NCBI GenBank assembly: GCA_026119935.1
Contig: JALRMH010000012.1
Span: 248,001 to 312,000 of the forward strand
Direction of reading: 5' to 3'
DNA: 64,000 bases
Origin: Endothia cerciana
Taxonomy: Eukaryota > Ascomycota > Sordariomycetes > Diaporthales > Cryphonectriaceae
The position numbers were made by a program, and so were the translations under genes. The notes below the pieces were generated by a model. That model was not told the DNA's origin and did no database searches. It saw only the letters and a program-made list of their open reading frames with translations. Position 1 is the first letter of the stretch. Each line of letters starts with the position of its first letter. Positions 33,895 through 42,969 of this stretch are shown piece by piece.

Positions 33895-34574
33895 AGATAT
33901 CTGACGACGGGGCGCAGCGACTCTCATCCCAAATTCGCGGCGTGACGCGATACACATTAGACATACCGTATACCAACGTCGAGCTCACGGCTAAACTTAC
34001 TACGTTGTCCCGGCGCGCCGCGCTAGATTGCACTTGTCTCGTCGCTAGGGCGATCGTAACGGTCTCGCACTAGCCCGGGCGCGCTATCGTGCTTAATACA
34101 CAGTACAGGTTTACCCGAGCCATCATCTAGTATCTATTTGTTTACTTACTTATATCCTCAGTTACCCGCCACTAACGTTCCTTTCGTTGATATGGCAGCA
34201 GTTGTCACCTGAGTAACGCTTTCAAAGGTTCATATTGCACAAGGTGGATGCGAAGCCAGACCTCCGCGCACTACAAGCAGAGCGCCCTTCGTCCCGTATC
34301 GGCAGAGAAAGAGTCCTTGCAAGGGAAATAATGACATTCAGGGGTAGCGAGAGGAGGTGTGAGCATATACAAATTGTCCTATGGACCTCACAGTCACCAG
34401 TCCAAGCCTTGCCAACCATTCACTGTTCTGGACGCTTCCTGTTTGGCCTTTCCACTCGTCTTGATCGTTGTGGATATTGGTGTCGAACAGTTGATCCCGG
34501 CTTGGATAGTCTGAGAAGTCCTGCCTGATGCCATCCTGGCTCTTTCCATTGCATGGGCTGGAGTCAGTGACCTG

Positions 34575-34602
34575 CCCCCCCCCTTTTTTGGGGGGGGGGG
34601 GG
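34575..34602. repeat. C9-T6-G13 homopolymer palindrome
   Basis: Nine C, six T, then thirteen G. The C and G runs can pair across a T loop. Sequencing of such a run is error-prone, so the exact counts are uncertain. Confidence 0.9.
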
Positions 34603-34866
34603 TTATAGTCTCCCGCCATTCTCCTATAAACCTTGACGTGGTCTAATACATGCACTTTGGACAGGCTTTTGTACATAATTACACCGAGGCTCTTGTGAAC
34701 CCGATCGGAAGTCCAGCAGTCACCATAACAATTCTTAGAGAAATAAGACGGTGGATATACCACGCTATGATCGTGTCGGTTACCATTCAGCGAGATCGAG
34801 AAGATTCTCCAGCCACGCTCCCGTTGAAACGTCTCGGCCAGGATCTAAATAAGTGGCTTCGGACGC

Positions 34867-36987
34867 TCAATGATTCGATTCACGTGTTGACTGGGCGTGA
34901 CTCCATTCAATCACTCGGGGGTGAGCAACGACTTTTCGAGCGTCGAAGCCGAGTACCTGGAGCCCGTTCAAGGTAGCGGCACGAGATAACGCAACGTAGC
35001 TCTGACCTGTGGAGTATGGAGTGTCAGCCGGACCAGAACTATGATGCCGGGGCCAGCGTTAGGATATGATTAAGCTTACCTTTCTCAAAGACTTTGTTGA
35101 GGTCGACCTTCACCCGCTGGATGGTCTGGCCTTGAGCCTTGTGGATGGACATTGCCCAAGCTAAAACTAGGGGAATCTAACCCGTGATGAAATCATGTCA
35201 ATATCAAAAAATACAGATGAATAGGATTCTGATAGTTGTGCCCAGGTTTCGATCACCCGCTGCAGCCCAGAGACCAGCCACTCACCTGCACACGTCTCGC
35301 AAGCAGATTGCCGTCGGCGTCTTCAACTCGAAATTCCTCCCGACCTACTAGCAGTCTCTCCTTACCCTTGAACGTCTCGAACTCCACCAGGGGCAGTGAT
35401 TCAGTATTGTCATCTCGGTCTCTGTGCGAGACGGCCGGTTCCCGGCAGAACTCCACCACTTTACCGACGGTCCCGTTGACGAGCGTCTCGCTAACGTTCT
35501 TGACGAGCATGACCTGGGCGTCGCGTTTCAGCTCCAGCGTCGTCACAGCGGTCATATTCTCCAGCAGCCTCCGCCGCTTGTCCGGCGGCGCCTGGCCGGA
35601 GTCCCTGGCTGCGAACTTAACTACTGGGCTGGGCAGGTGTGCCATTCGGGCGGCGTTTGCGCGGTCAACCTCGGCGCGCAGAGGGAAGAGCTCGGTGGGC
35701 AGGAGTTCACCCTCAGCTTGTGATAGCGGCCGCGAGAGTGATTGCAAGGTTCTCGTAGCTGACGATGAGATTGTGCCCTTGCGCATGTCATTCAGAAGAG
35801 CGATGAAGTCTGAGCGCAGCTCATTAGCGAAAGTGTTGCAGTGTCTGGTTTCGGGGGTAAAGGAGCTCCATGTCCAGGAATAGACACAGCTTGGCTATAA
35901 CACTTACGGCTGTCTTTCTGACGGTAAACCTGCGTCAGAGTCACAGTGCTCTCGATACACTCTTTCCACACCGAACTTTGAAATGCGAAACACACTTCTT
36001 TTCCAGCCGGTGTGACTGGGGGAAGCTGGAAGAAGTCGCCGGTGACGACGAGCTGTTTACTCACCAGTTAGCCAATAGTCTCCCTGTTTGAAGAGTTCTT
36101 GGTGGCTGCTTTAAATGCCGATATCATCACGACCTACCTGGATGCCGCCAAATGGTCTGGTTGTCTTGCGCAACTCTATCGCCAGAGCAGCCAAGGTGTC
36201 AAACAACTGTCCGTCTACCATGGACACTGAGGCAATGTCAGACCAACCCCGTAGAGACCATGGTGGCCTAGATGGTGCCGCACGAGAATCACCTACCCTC
36301 ATCGATCACAAACACCTTGACAGCCTTCCAGCGCCGATGCGCCGGTCTACACGTCTTGATGAAGCTGACGAGTTTGCCGATATCGTGCATACCGGGTGTG
36401 ACGGCGCCCCAGGCGTGGATGGTGGTCCCTTGGTGTTCAATAATGAGCATGCCTGATCATATGCAGGTGGGAATTGGTCAGCGTCCTGCCGAGGCGGCGT
36501 ACCTCCGATGTTCTGTGCTGCTATTCCGGTGCTCGCACACACAGCAAGGCATTCTGGCCTCCTGGCGTGCTTCTTTCTGAGAGCCCCCACGATAGCTCTC
36601 AGGAGTAGCGATTTGCCCGTACCTTTACCACACCCACAGGTCAGAACGGGCGCCGCTGATATCACCGCAGTGGGCATAGATGTGGAGAGGGCACAACGAA
36701 CCAGCCGAGCCGGTGAAGAAGACACTCCTCCCCTCGTCCACGACCATCCTCAGGACCGCCTGCTGCTCGTCGCTGAGCATGGGCCCTGCCACTCCCTTAT
36801 GGCCACACAAGACCCTCTCTACCGTCGGCGGGCTTGCCCTGGTGGCTTGGGTAGCTCCATGTTGACCGGGTGGGGATCGCGCCTCAGGCTGGAGCCTCGG
36901 CGCAAAGAACGCCTCCAGGCGAGGCTGTTTCGTTGGCTTTGTGCGCACCTCTCCCAGAACAGCCCACGCCTTACGCTTTGTAGACAT
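34867..36987 (-). CDS. PIF1: PIF1-family 5'-3' DNA helicase, short form with N-terminal PIP-box-like motif
   Basis: Eight exons: 36987-36702, 36622-36503, 36428-36297, 36226-36138, 36052-35908, 35809-35286, 35176-35080, 35006-34867; 510 residues. The seven introns are 70-109 nt. Each splice restores a family motif: TGSAGTGKS (Walker A, 92-100), STGIAAQNIGGTTIHAWGA, VFVIDEVSMVDGQLFD (Walker B), LVVTGDFFQLPPV, LTQVYRQKDSHFIALLNDMR, VMLVKNVSETLVNGTVG, MSIHKAQGQTIQRVKVD, and the last motif SYVALSRA. Superfamily 1B helicases of this kind unwind G-quadruplexes and DNA-RNA hybrids and act at forks, telomeres and in mitochondria. The N-terminus has no presequence, but QPRLEAFF (21-28) fits the PCNA-interacting consensus. 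It is shorter than the main fungal PIF1 and may be a paralogue. Confidence 0.9.
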
Positions 36988-37851
36988 TTTGGGACGAAGG
37001 GCTCTATAGTGGAATACGAACTGAGTCACAGTGAGGTTGAAAGGCATGCCAGAGCCCCTGGATCCCCGTCCCAGGAGCGCGTCGTCAACATTGTAAGTGG
37101 AGTCATGAGGGTTAGGGTGTCCCACCCCTCAGGGGGAGAAGTAGAAAAAAGAAGAAATGGAAATACAGGAGATAGTTGGGAAGGTGGCGGAGGCCGCAGC
37201 AAGGAGCCGCAGCAAAGCGAGTACGCAGCGGAGTGCTGACTACAGTGACGTCTTCTCCCGAGATACTAAGACATGATGAATCCCCACATGCGAACGGCTC
37301 TCGCAAGGACATTGCAATGATATTTTCGGACCCCCAAGGCAAAGAGGCTGGAGGCCCCGCTTCTAGACAATAGCTTTCCCTCGCTATTTCTCACCATGGG
37401 AGGTCTCAGATGATTTAGTAGTTCTTCACAGCTCAACATTGTGGTCCGGAGTCTGTCTCGTCTGCCTAAGCGCCGGCCCCCCGGCAACGGATCACGGTTG
37501 GTGATGGCTTGGTGATGGATGCCTGCAGCATCTTGCATGCAACGCAGCTGTAAAAACCCTTGTTTTTCACGATCGGTATTGGCTTCCCAAAGCTAGGGCG
37601 CCGGCAGCCGGTGAATGGCCTCTTTCAAAGGCCTGCACCGCCCGTTTGAAAAGTCGCAGCTTTGAGGACCATCCTTTGCTGTCCAAGATGCTTTCGCCCC
37701 CTCCGCCCTCTTCCTCAGAGCCCTGACAGAACACCATAAAGGGGGCTGGGGAGCCAATAGATTCAAACGTCGTCCTATCCTGAGGTCCTCGAAACTCACT
37801 CATCTTCCACCATCATACTTCCTCATAACCAAGACCCAGACAACAGCCACC
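36988..37851. other. Intergenic, divergent promoter region
   Basis: About 860 nt between the helicase (minus) and the small unknown gene (plus). No repeat or gene recognised. Confidence 0.5.
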
Positions 37852-38435
37852 ATGCCGCGCCGTCGACATGCTGCTCGCTCGGACCGCGGTGCCGCAGAGC
37901 CAATCACTCTTGCGATCCGCAGCAGAGAGCCTCATAACGACAACGCCGCCAGCACCAAGCCTAAAGGCAAGAAGAAGGCCGTTGTCAAGGCCTGGGGGCT
38001 GTATATCATCGATGACACGCTCGAGTCAAATTGGGAGCGGTTCCTCCACGACCTGGGCCTGGGCCAGTTCAAGAGCAAGAGCCAATGCAAGAAGGTGAGC
38101 GATGCATACCCCTCCACCTACCTCGTCATGTCAGGAAGACATGGTTCCTGGGCTGACGCTTGTCCGTCCTTTTCCCATACGGTGAACAGGCCCTCAAGAG
38201 CGTATGGGTCAACATCTACGACTTTCTGGCCGCCGTCAAGCAGCGCAACGCGGCAGCCGAGATGATCACCGACGAACAGGCCCGCGAGGCCGCGCTGACG
38301 GCGCCCGTGAGCGTGGACTTCTTCGAAAGCCAGCGGGCGCTGGCGAAGTACACGATCAGGACCGAAAAGATCTTCCCCCGCAGGCACATCACGAACGAGA
38401 GTCCTCTCAGGTTGCTGCTGGCGAATATCCTGTAG
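37852..38435 (+). CDS. Small uncharacterised protein
   Basis: Exons 37852-38094 and 38190-38435; 162 residues. The 95-nt intron (GTGAGC...GAACAG) falls between codons and joins KSKSQCKK to ALKSVWVNIYDFLAAV. The N-terminal 45 residues are basic and low in complexity (MPRRRHAARSDRG, KPKGKKKAV). The rest looks like a small helical domain: AWGLYIIDDTLESNWERFLHD, LGLGQFKSKSQC, VWVNIYDFLAAVKQR, then FFESQRALAKYTIRT and IFPRRHI. No family recognised. The basic N-terminus could target the nucleus, but this is inference. It converges on UTP18, whose stop lies about 230 nt away. Confidence 0.7.
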
Positions 38436-38667
38436 TCTTATGGAGGCAGGGCTTGGGAGATGACTGTGAAGTGCCGAGAGGGTTTTGATCGGTGGGAAAT
38501 TGCTGTGAGGATGATGTCTCTGAGGGAAGAATGCGCAATGATGAGATGAGAGCGGGGGAAGTCTCCTTGTGATTTTTTTGATTTTTTTTCCATGGAAATG
38601 ATAATAATGTTGTTGACGGGAGCACGGTATGCCGCACAGAAAATGACAACGACCTCGCACTCGGTCC

Positions 38668-40479
38668 TTAGGGTCTAATCTCCCACAACCGCACCTTGCC
38701 AACATCATTACCCACCGAAAGCATCATCTCTGCCTCCATGCCACTTCCAAACGCCACAGCAGTCACGCGCCCCAGTGGCGTCTGCTCCGTCGGCCAATTC
38801 CTGTACACTGTGCAGGTCGGCAGGTGTACAAGCTTTAGCGCGTCCTTTTTGTGCTGGCTTGCGAACGCAAGAAGCTGACCGTCGCCGCTGAAGGTTGTCG
38901 TGGTGATCGGCGTCGTGAGCTGCTCGCAGCGACGGGCGGGCTCGGGCTGCGCCTTGATCTCGATACTGCTGTCGTCGTTGGTCTTTTTGATGAGGTCGTT
39001 CCGGTCGTAGATATTCAACACACCACTATTCGAGCCCATCGCCACCCATCGATCCCCGCCTAGGCCCTCGGGACCGCCTTTCCCGCCTAGAGCCATCACC
39101 GTCCCGCCCACAGACCCCTCATCCCTCCATAGTCCGATCGTCCGCTTTGTCGCAAGCGACCATTCCGCAACCTGCCCGTCACGTCCCAGAATCGTAATGC
39201 CCTCCCCGTTCCTCCACCAAGTGAAATCCGCTATGCCGCCCCGGCTGTCGAGTCTCGCCTGTGCGGCCCACTGCATGCTGCTGACGGAGACGACATTCAG
39301 CATGCCACCGCCCTTGCGGCTCGTCGCGATGAGCGCCATGTGCCGCCCGTCAGGCGCGAGGCGGAAGCGCTCCATGGTGCGCTGCTCGTGCTGGTGACCT
39401 TGAATCTTGGTGATCTTCTTGACCAGGCCGGTGGACAGATTCCAGCTGTGGAAGAATCTCCGCCGCCCCGCAAAGATGATCTCCTCGCCGTTCGGATGCA
39501 GGAAGGCGGACCGCCGGACAGGCACGGACTTGACCTGTACCGAGGTGAGCTGTGGGTTAGGCGTGGGGTGGGCACCAGGGCTGACATGGTGCAGGTATAG
39601 GATCGAGGCGGTAGAGCTGGAGAGAAGCACAGGGTGCTGAGGGTGGAAGGAGAGCGACCCCACTGGCCCACGGTGAGTGTCAGGGATATCACGCGTGCGC
39701 TGGATGTCGAGGACCTCCGGGCGGAGCTTGCGCTTCTTGCGGCGCCGACCGTCGCCACCGAGAGCGCTGGCGTCGCGGAGGAATCTTTCCAGAGGCAGGG
39801 CGGAAACATCACCGTCGTCGTCACCGCTGAGTTCTGAGCCACTGCCAGATTCAGAAGCGGACGAGGCAGCCGAGGATCGCCTTCTCCGCTTCTTCTTGCC
39901 GTCCGTAGTCGCTTCTCTGGCCCATGCTGGGAGCGGATTGAGCCGAAGGTATTGCTGTCGTAGCCTCCTGGCGTACTCCTCCCCACTGACAAGGTCGCCT
40001 GCCTCAGTCTCGCGCAGCTTTCGCAGCTGCTTGACACCGGCAAGCGACACGGTCAGCCTCTCGTCGTCGCTGTCCGCCCACGCGGGCTGAGGTCCCGTCT
40101 CCTCTACGTCATGCGACACAGGTGCTGCAAGCTGCTTCCCGCCAGCGGCCCCCGTGCCAACGTCCAGCATGAACAGGGCGGAGTCGTCGAGGTCCTCGAG
40201 ACTGGGCCCCGTGGGTGCATGACCGCCATCATCAATTCGCAGATCCCTCAGCGCCTCCTCATCGTCCGACTCCGTGGCATGCTTGAACAGGTTGGCGCGG
40301 AACCCCGCCTTGTTGCCGAGCACCAGCCGCTCGAGCTCCTCTTCATCCGAGTCCTTCTCCTCCGCGGCCATGTGGCCGCCGCCTGCCACCTGTGCACGCT
40401 CATTCTCCGATTCTGAAAAGTGATCACTTTCCTCCGATGATGTGTCTTCGGGGACTGGCCTCTGGGCTTTTCGCGACAT
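38668..40479 (-). CDS. UTP18: U3 snoRNP component UTP18, WD40 protein
   Basis: One exon, 603 residues, the usual size. The N-terminal 220 residues are acidic and disordered (SSEESDHFSESENE), with the conserved PAWADSDDERLTVSLAG block, the motif with which UTP18 recruits MTR4 being expected in this region. YARRLRQQYLRLNPLPAWA and a basic KKKRRRR patch follow. The C-terminal half is a seven-bladed propeller: GPVGSLSFHPQHPVLLSSS, FHSWNLSTGLVKKI, MERFRLAPDGRHMAL, NGEGITILGRDGQVAEW, and finally GNDVGKVRLWEIRP. It belongs to the small-subunit processome that cleaves pre-18S rRNA in the nucleolus. It starts at the ATG giving MSRKAQRPVPEDT. The 5' side (40501-40547 on the plus strand) is a pyrimidine tract, so the transcript leader is purine-rich. 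Confidence 0.95.
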   Translation of the reverse strand: MSRKAQRPVPEDTSSEESDHFSESENERAQVAGGGHMAAEEKDSDEEELERLVLGNKAGFRANLFKHATESDDEEALRDLRIDDGGHAPTGPSLEDLDDSALFMLDVGTGAAGGKQLAAPVSHDVEETGPQPAWADSDDERLTVSLAGVKQLRKLRETEAGDLVSGEEYARRLRQQYLRLNPLPAWAREATTDGKKKRRRRSSAASSASESGSGSELSGDDDGDVSALPLERFLRDASALGGDGRRRKKRKLRPEVLDIQRTRDIPDTHRGPVGSLSFHPQHPVLLSSSTASILYLHHVSPGAHPTPNPQLTSVQVKSVPVRRSAFLHPNGEEIIFAGRRRFFHSWNLSTGLVKKITKIQGHQHEQRTMERFRLAPDGRHMALIATSRKGGGMLNVVSVSSMQWAAQARLDSRGGIADFTWWRNGEGITILGRDGQVAEWSLATKRTIGLWRDEGSVGGTVMALGGKGGPEGLGGDRWVAMGSNSGVLNIYDRNDLIKKTNDDSSIEIKAQPEPARRCEQLTTPITTTTFSGDGQLLAFASQHKKDALKLVHLPTCTVYRNWPTEQTPLGRVTAVAFGSGMEAEMMLSVGNDVGKVRLWEIRP

Positions 40480-41031
40480 TATGAGGTCCGGGTGTCCTAC
40501 TTTTCTTTCTTTCTTTACCTTTTTTTTTTTTTTCCTTCTTTTTTTTAGGGGGGTGCAAGAAGCAGAGAAGTTGGTAGGCGGCTTGAAAAGACGTTGAGAT
40601 TTTCAGGGTTCAGAAATTTTAGGCCCAGTCGTACCTGCAGCCTCGCAGTAGTGGGGAAGTTCAGGGGGTGCGCCATTGGCTTGGTGGGGTTGGCGGTCCC
40701 ACATTTACTGAGATGCTAGCACAGCCGCGCCTACGAGTCTCTACGAGATTGTCTTCGTTCATCTATTGCCACACCCATTGTTCACCCTCAATCCTCAAGA
40801 GGGGTTGCTTTATGTATGTATGTCTGTCTGTATCTTGTATCAACGTGGCCCCCCTCGCAGTCAGACGTCCCCTTACGATTACTGGCTGCCGATGGCTGAG
40901 AGATCAGGATCTGAGCGAGGCGAATTTGGTGATTAGAGGTTACACCAGGCTCAACGCTATTTCAACACTTGTACATGGATGAGATGACCGCCGGGTATCA
41001 CGCATAAATCTGAACGGCCGTTCTCGACAGG
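40480..41031. other. Intergenic with pyrimidine tract
   Basis: About 550 nt upstream of UTP18 and downstream of the next minus-strand gene. It holds a TTTC/T-rich tract at about 40500-40548 next to the UTP18 start. Nothing else recognised. Confidence 0.6.
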
Positions 41032-41883
41032 CTACAACACAAGAGCCATAACAAAGGCAAGCGCGCATATCCACTGCGCACCACTCTTCCAGGTCACCAT
41101 CCCGGCGCCTCCCAGACCCTGCCCGCCCGCGCTCGGATCCGTCGTGCTGTTCAGCTTGACCTGCACGATCTGCGAGTCCCCCGGCGCGAACAGGATGCCC
41201 ACGCTGTTCGCCGCGGCCGCGTCGATCTGGTCGGGCGTCATCATGGGGTTGTCCAGGGAGTCGCAGTCCGGGCGCGCCGTCGAGCCGTCGATGCTGTTCG
41301 TCACGGAGATGGGCAGGTCGAAGACGGTGTAGTGGTCGGTGCCGTTGAGGCGGAAGCTCTGCCGGATGGAGATGTTGTAGATACCGCGGTCGCTGTCTGC
41401 CGACGTCGGCTGACCGTTGCCGACGAGACAGGAGGGCCACGTCCACCGCACGTGCTTCACGGTGCTGCTGGGCTCGGATGGCATGATCGGCGGGTAGGTC
41501 CCGTTGGCGGTCGTGCCGTTGGAGACGGTGAAGTTTCGGCCGGTGTCGTAGCTGTACATGAAGATTGTGATGTTGTGTATCAGGCTGGGGCTGTCCGCAG
41601 CTGTATCCAGAGGCAGGACGCCATCGGCACTCACGTCAAGGGCAACCTCGATTGTCGCTGGGGATGATGTTAGTCAGGGCCTTGATAATAGTTCGCTGCC
41701 ATCAAGATCTTCGAGCCTACCTCCTCCCTCCGGCGTGCCCGGTTGTGGCGAGTCCACGATGGCGAATCCCGGTGTGTATATCTGGCCATTTGATTCTGTG
41801 AAGTTTTGGCCAAGGCCTTGGCCGATGAGGAGCGGCAGCAGGGCCGTAGAGAATAATCGTGGCAACATCCTCCCAGCTGGCAT
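41032..41883 (-). CDS. Secreted glycoprotein with GPI-type C-terminus
   Basis: Exons 41883-41721 and 41657-41032 (intron 63 nt, GTAGGC...CCCAG); 262 residues. A signal peptide at 1-26 (MLPRLFSTALLPLLIGQGLG) starts from the first in-frame ATG; the second ATG, five codons on, is also usable. The mature part has about ten N-glycosylation sites (NFTES, NITIF, NFTVS, NGTTANGT, NISIRQS). It has a conserved-looking VKHVRWTWPSCLVGNGQP and one further Cys. It ends in a short hydrophobic tail (GAQWICALAFVMALVL) after a Gly-rich linker, as in GPI proteins. I do not recognise the family or any catalytic motif. The likely place is the cell surface. Confidence 0.8.
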
Positions 41884-42969
41884 TGAGTAGAGCGCGAATC
41901 GGCCGGACGACGGGATGCAGAGGAGAGGAGAAGGGATGGCAGGCGGGAGTGTCAGCTCTTCAGGCCTACCAGGTGTGAACAAGGCCCTGCAGGAACGGAA
42001 CGAAACGAAACGAGGATACTACAGGATTACTTCGGCACGCGGAGGAACCAGACTTGACCTGATGATTTTGAAGACATCAGGGTAGGGACGAAAATTTGGC
42101 GACACTCGAGGACGTCCCGAGACGGGCTCTCTGGATTAATGAGGGAAGCCTTACCAGGGATTGACCTGCGGACCACTAGACGAACAAGCTTAAATTTGCG
42201 TGGCAGGGGTGTTCATCTGCGACGTGATCCATCGTGTTATGGGTTGGAGGTTTGCTGAAGCCGAACAACCCTGGCTCGGATGTAGTCAAGAGGCGATCCC
42301 GTGCACCATCTTGCAAGCTCGACAGCGTGAACCGGGAAACTTGGTGAGGCCAGTATCATAACGTTGCCCGGTAGACGCTACCATAAGGGTCAGTACTTGC
42401 CGGTGCAGACACCTTTATGCTTCTAATGCTTCCCCTCCCCTAACGTCATCGTGCGCATCGACACCTTTAGAAGGGGGGGGGGGGGGCAGGCTGAAGGCTG
42501 TCGAGAAGCATCAGGACGCATATGAGATCCTGAAACACCTAGAGGGATGGGTGGATGCCCAGGGGCCAGGGCTCTTCCTCACAATGATTGGTGACCGTTT
42601 GAAGTGGGAGACCCACCCGCCAAAACTGGGCTCCGGCACGGCGTCCCGACGAGATGGAATGAGTGGTGGGACTCGAGGTTGCCTCGGCCTCCTCCGATAT
42701 CAATTGCAACCTCTTGGGCACGGTATCAGCAGCTCCACCACGGCTCAGTGCTGCTTACAGCCGGTGACGGTGGTGACCGCGGCTCAGATTACTCGAGCAA
42801 CAGGCGAGCAAGATAGGGCAATGAGAGCACCAAGGACGTGCCTGACCGTGCTGCATTGACGCAGGACAGCTCCAACCGCGGATCAGCCCAAACTCATCCC
42901 CGACCCAGGGTCTCTGTTACATTGGGTTCGGGAGCTCTCTATTGGCCCTTGGCGCCTCGACAGCGGACA
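41884..42969. other. Intergenic, divergent promoter region
   Basis: About 1.1 kb between divergent genes. A poly-G run is at about 42474-42487. Open frames at 42551-42859 look like chance. Confidence 0.5.

Larger units (their letters stand above)
31914..34866. other. Long gene-free region with palindromes
   Basis: About 2.95 kb, from the promoter of the large minus-strand gene to the 3' end of the helicase gene. It holds a GGCAGT/GGTAGT-type short repeat near 33115-33160, two adjacent hairpins (33844-33894), an unassigned GC-rich stretch (33990-34080) and a C-T-G homopolymer palindrome (34575-34602). The short frames have no family match I know. A decayed repeat element is possible around 33400-34200. 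Confidence 0.5.

Noticed and set aside
34867..36987. PIF1 helicase seen as a broken pseudogene, since its motifs lie in different frames
   Set aside because: Seven short introns with proper donors and acceptors put every motif into one frame from a good ATG to a stop, so the gene looks intact.
36508..37239. Open frame of 243 codons opposite the helicase N-terminal exons
   Set aside because: Shadow of PIF1 exons 1 and 2 with no recognisable motif.
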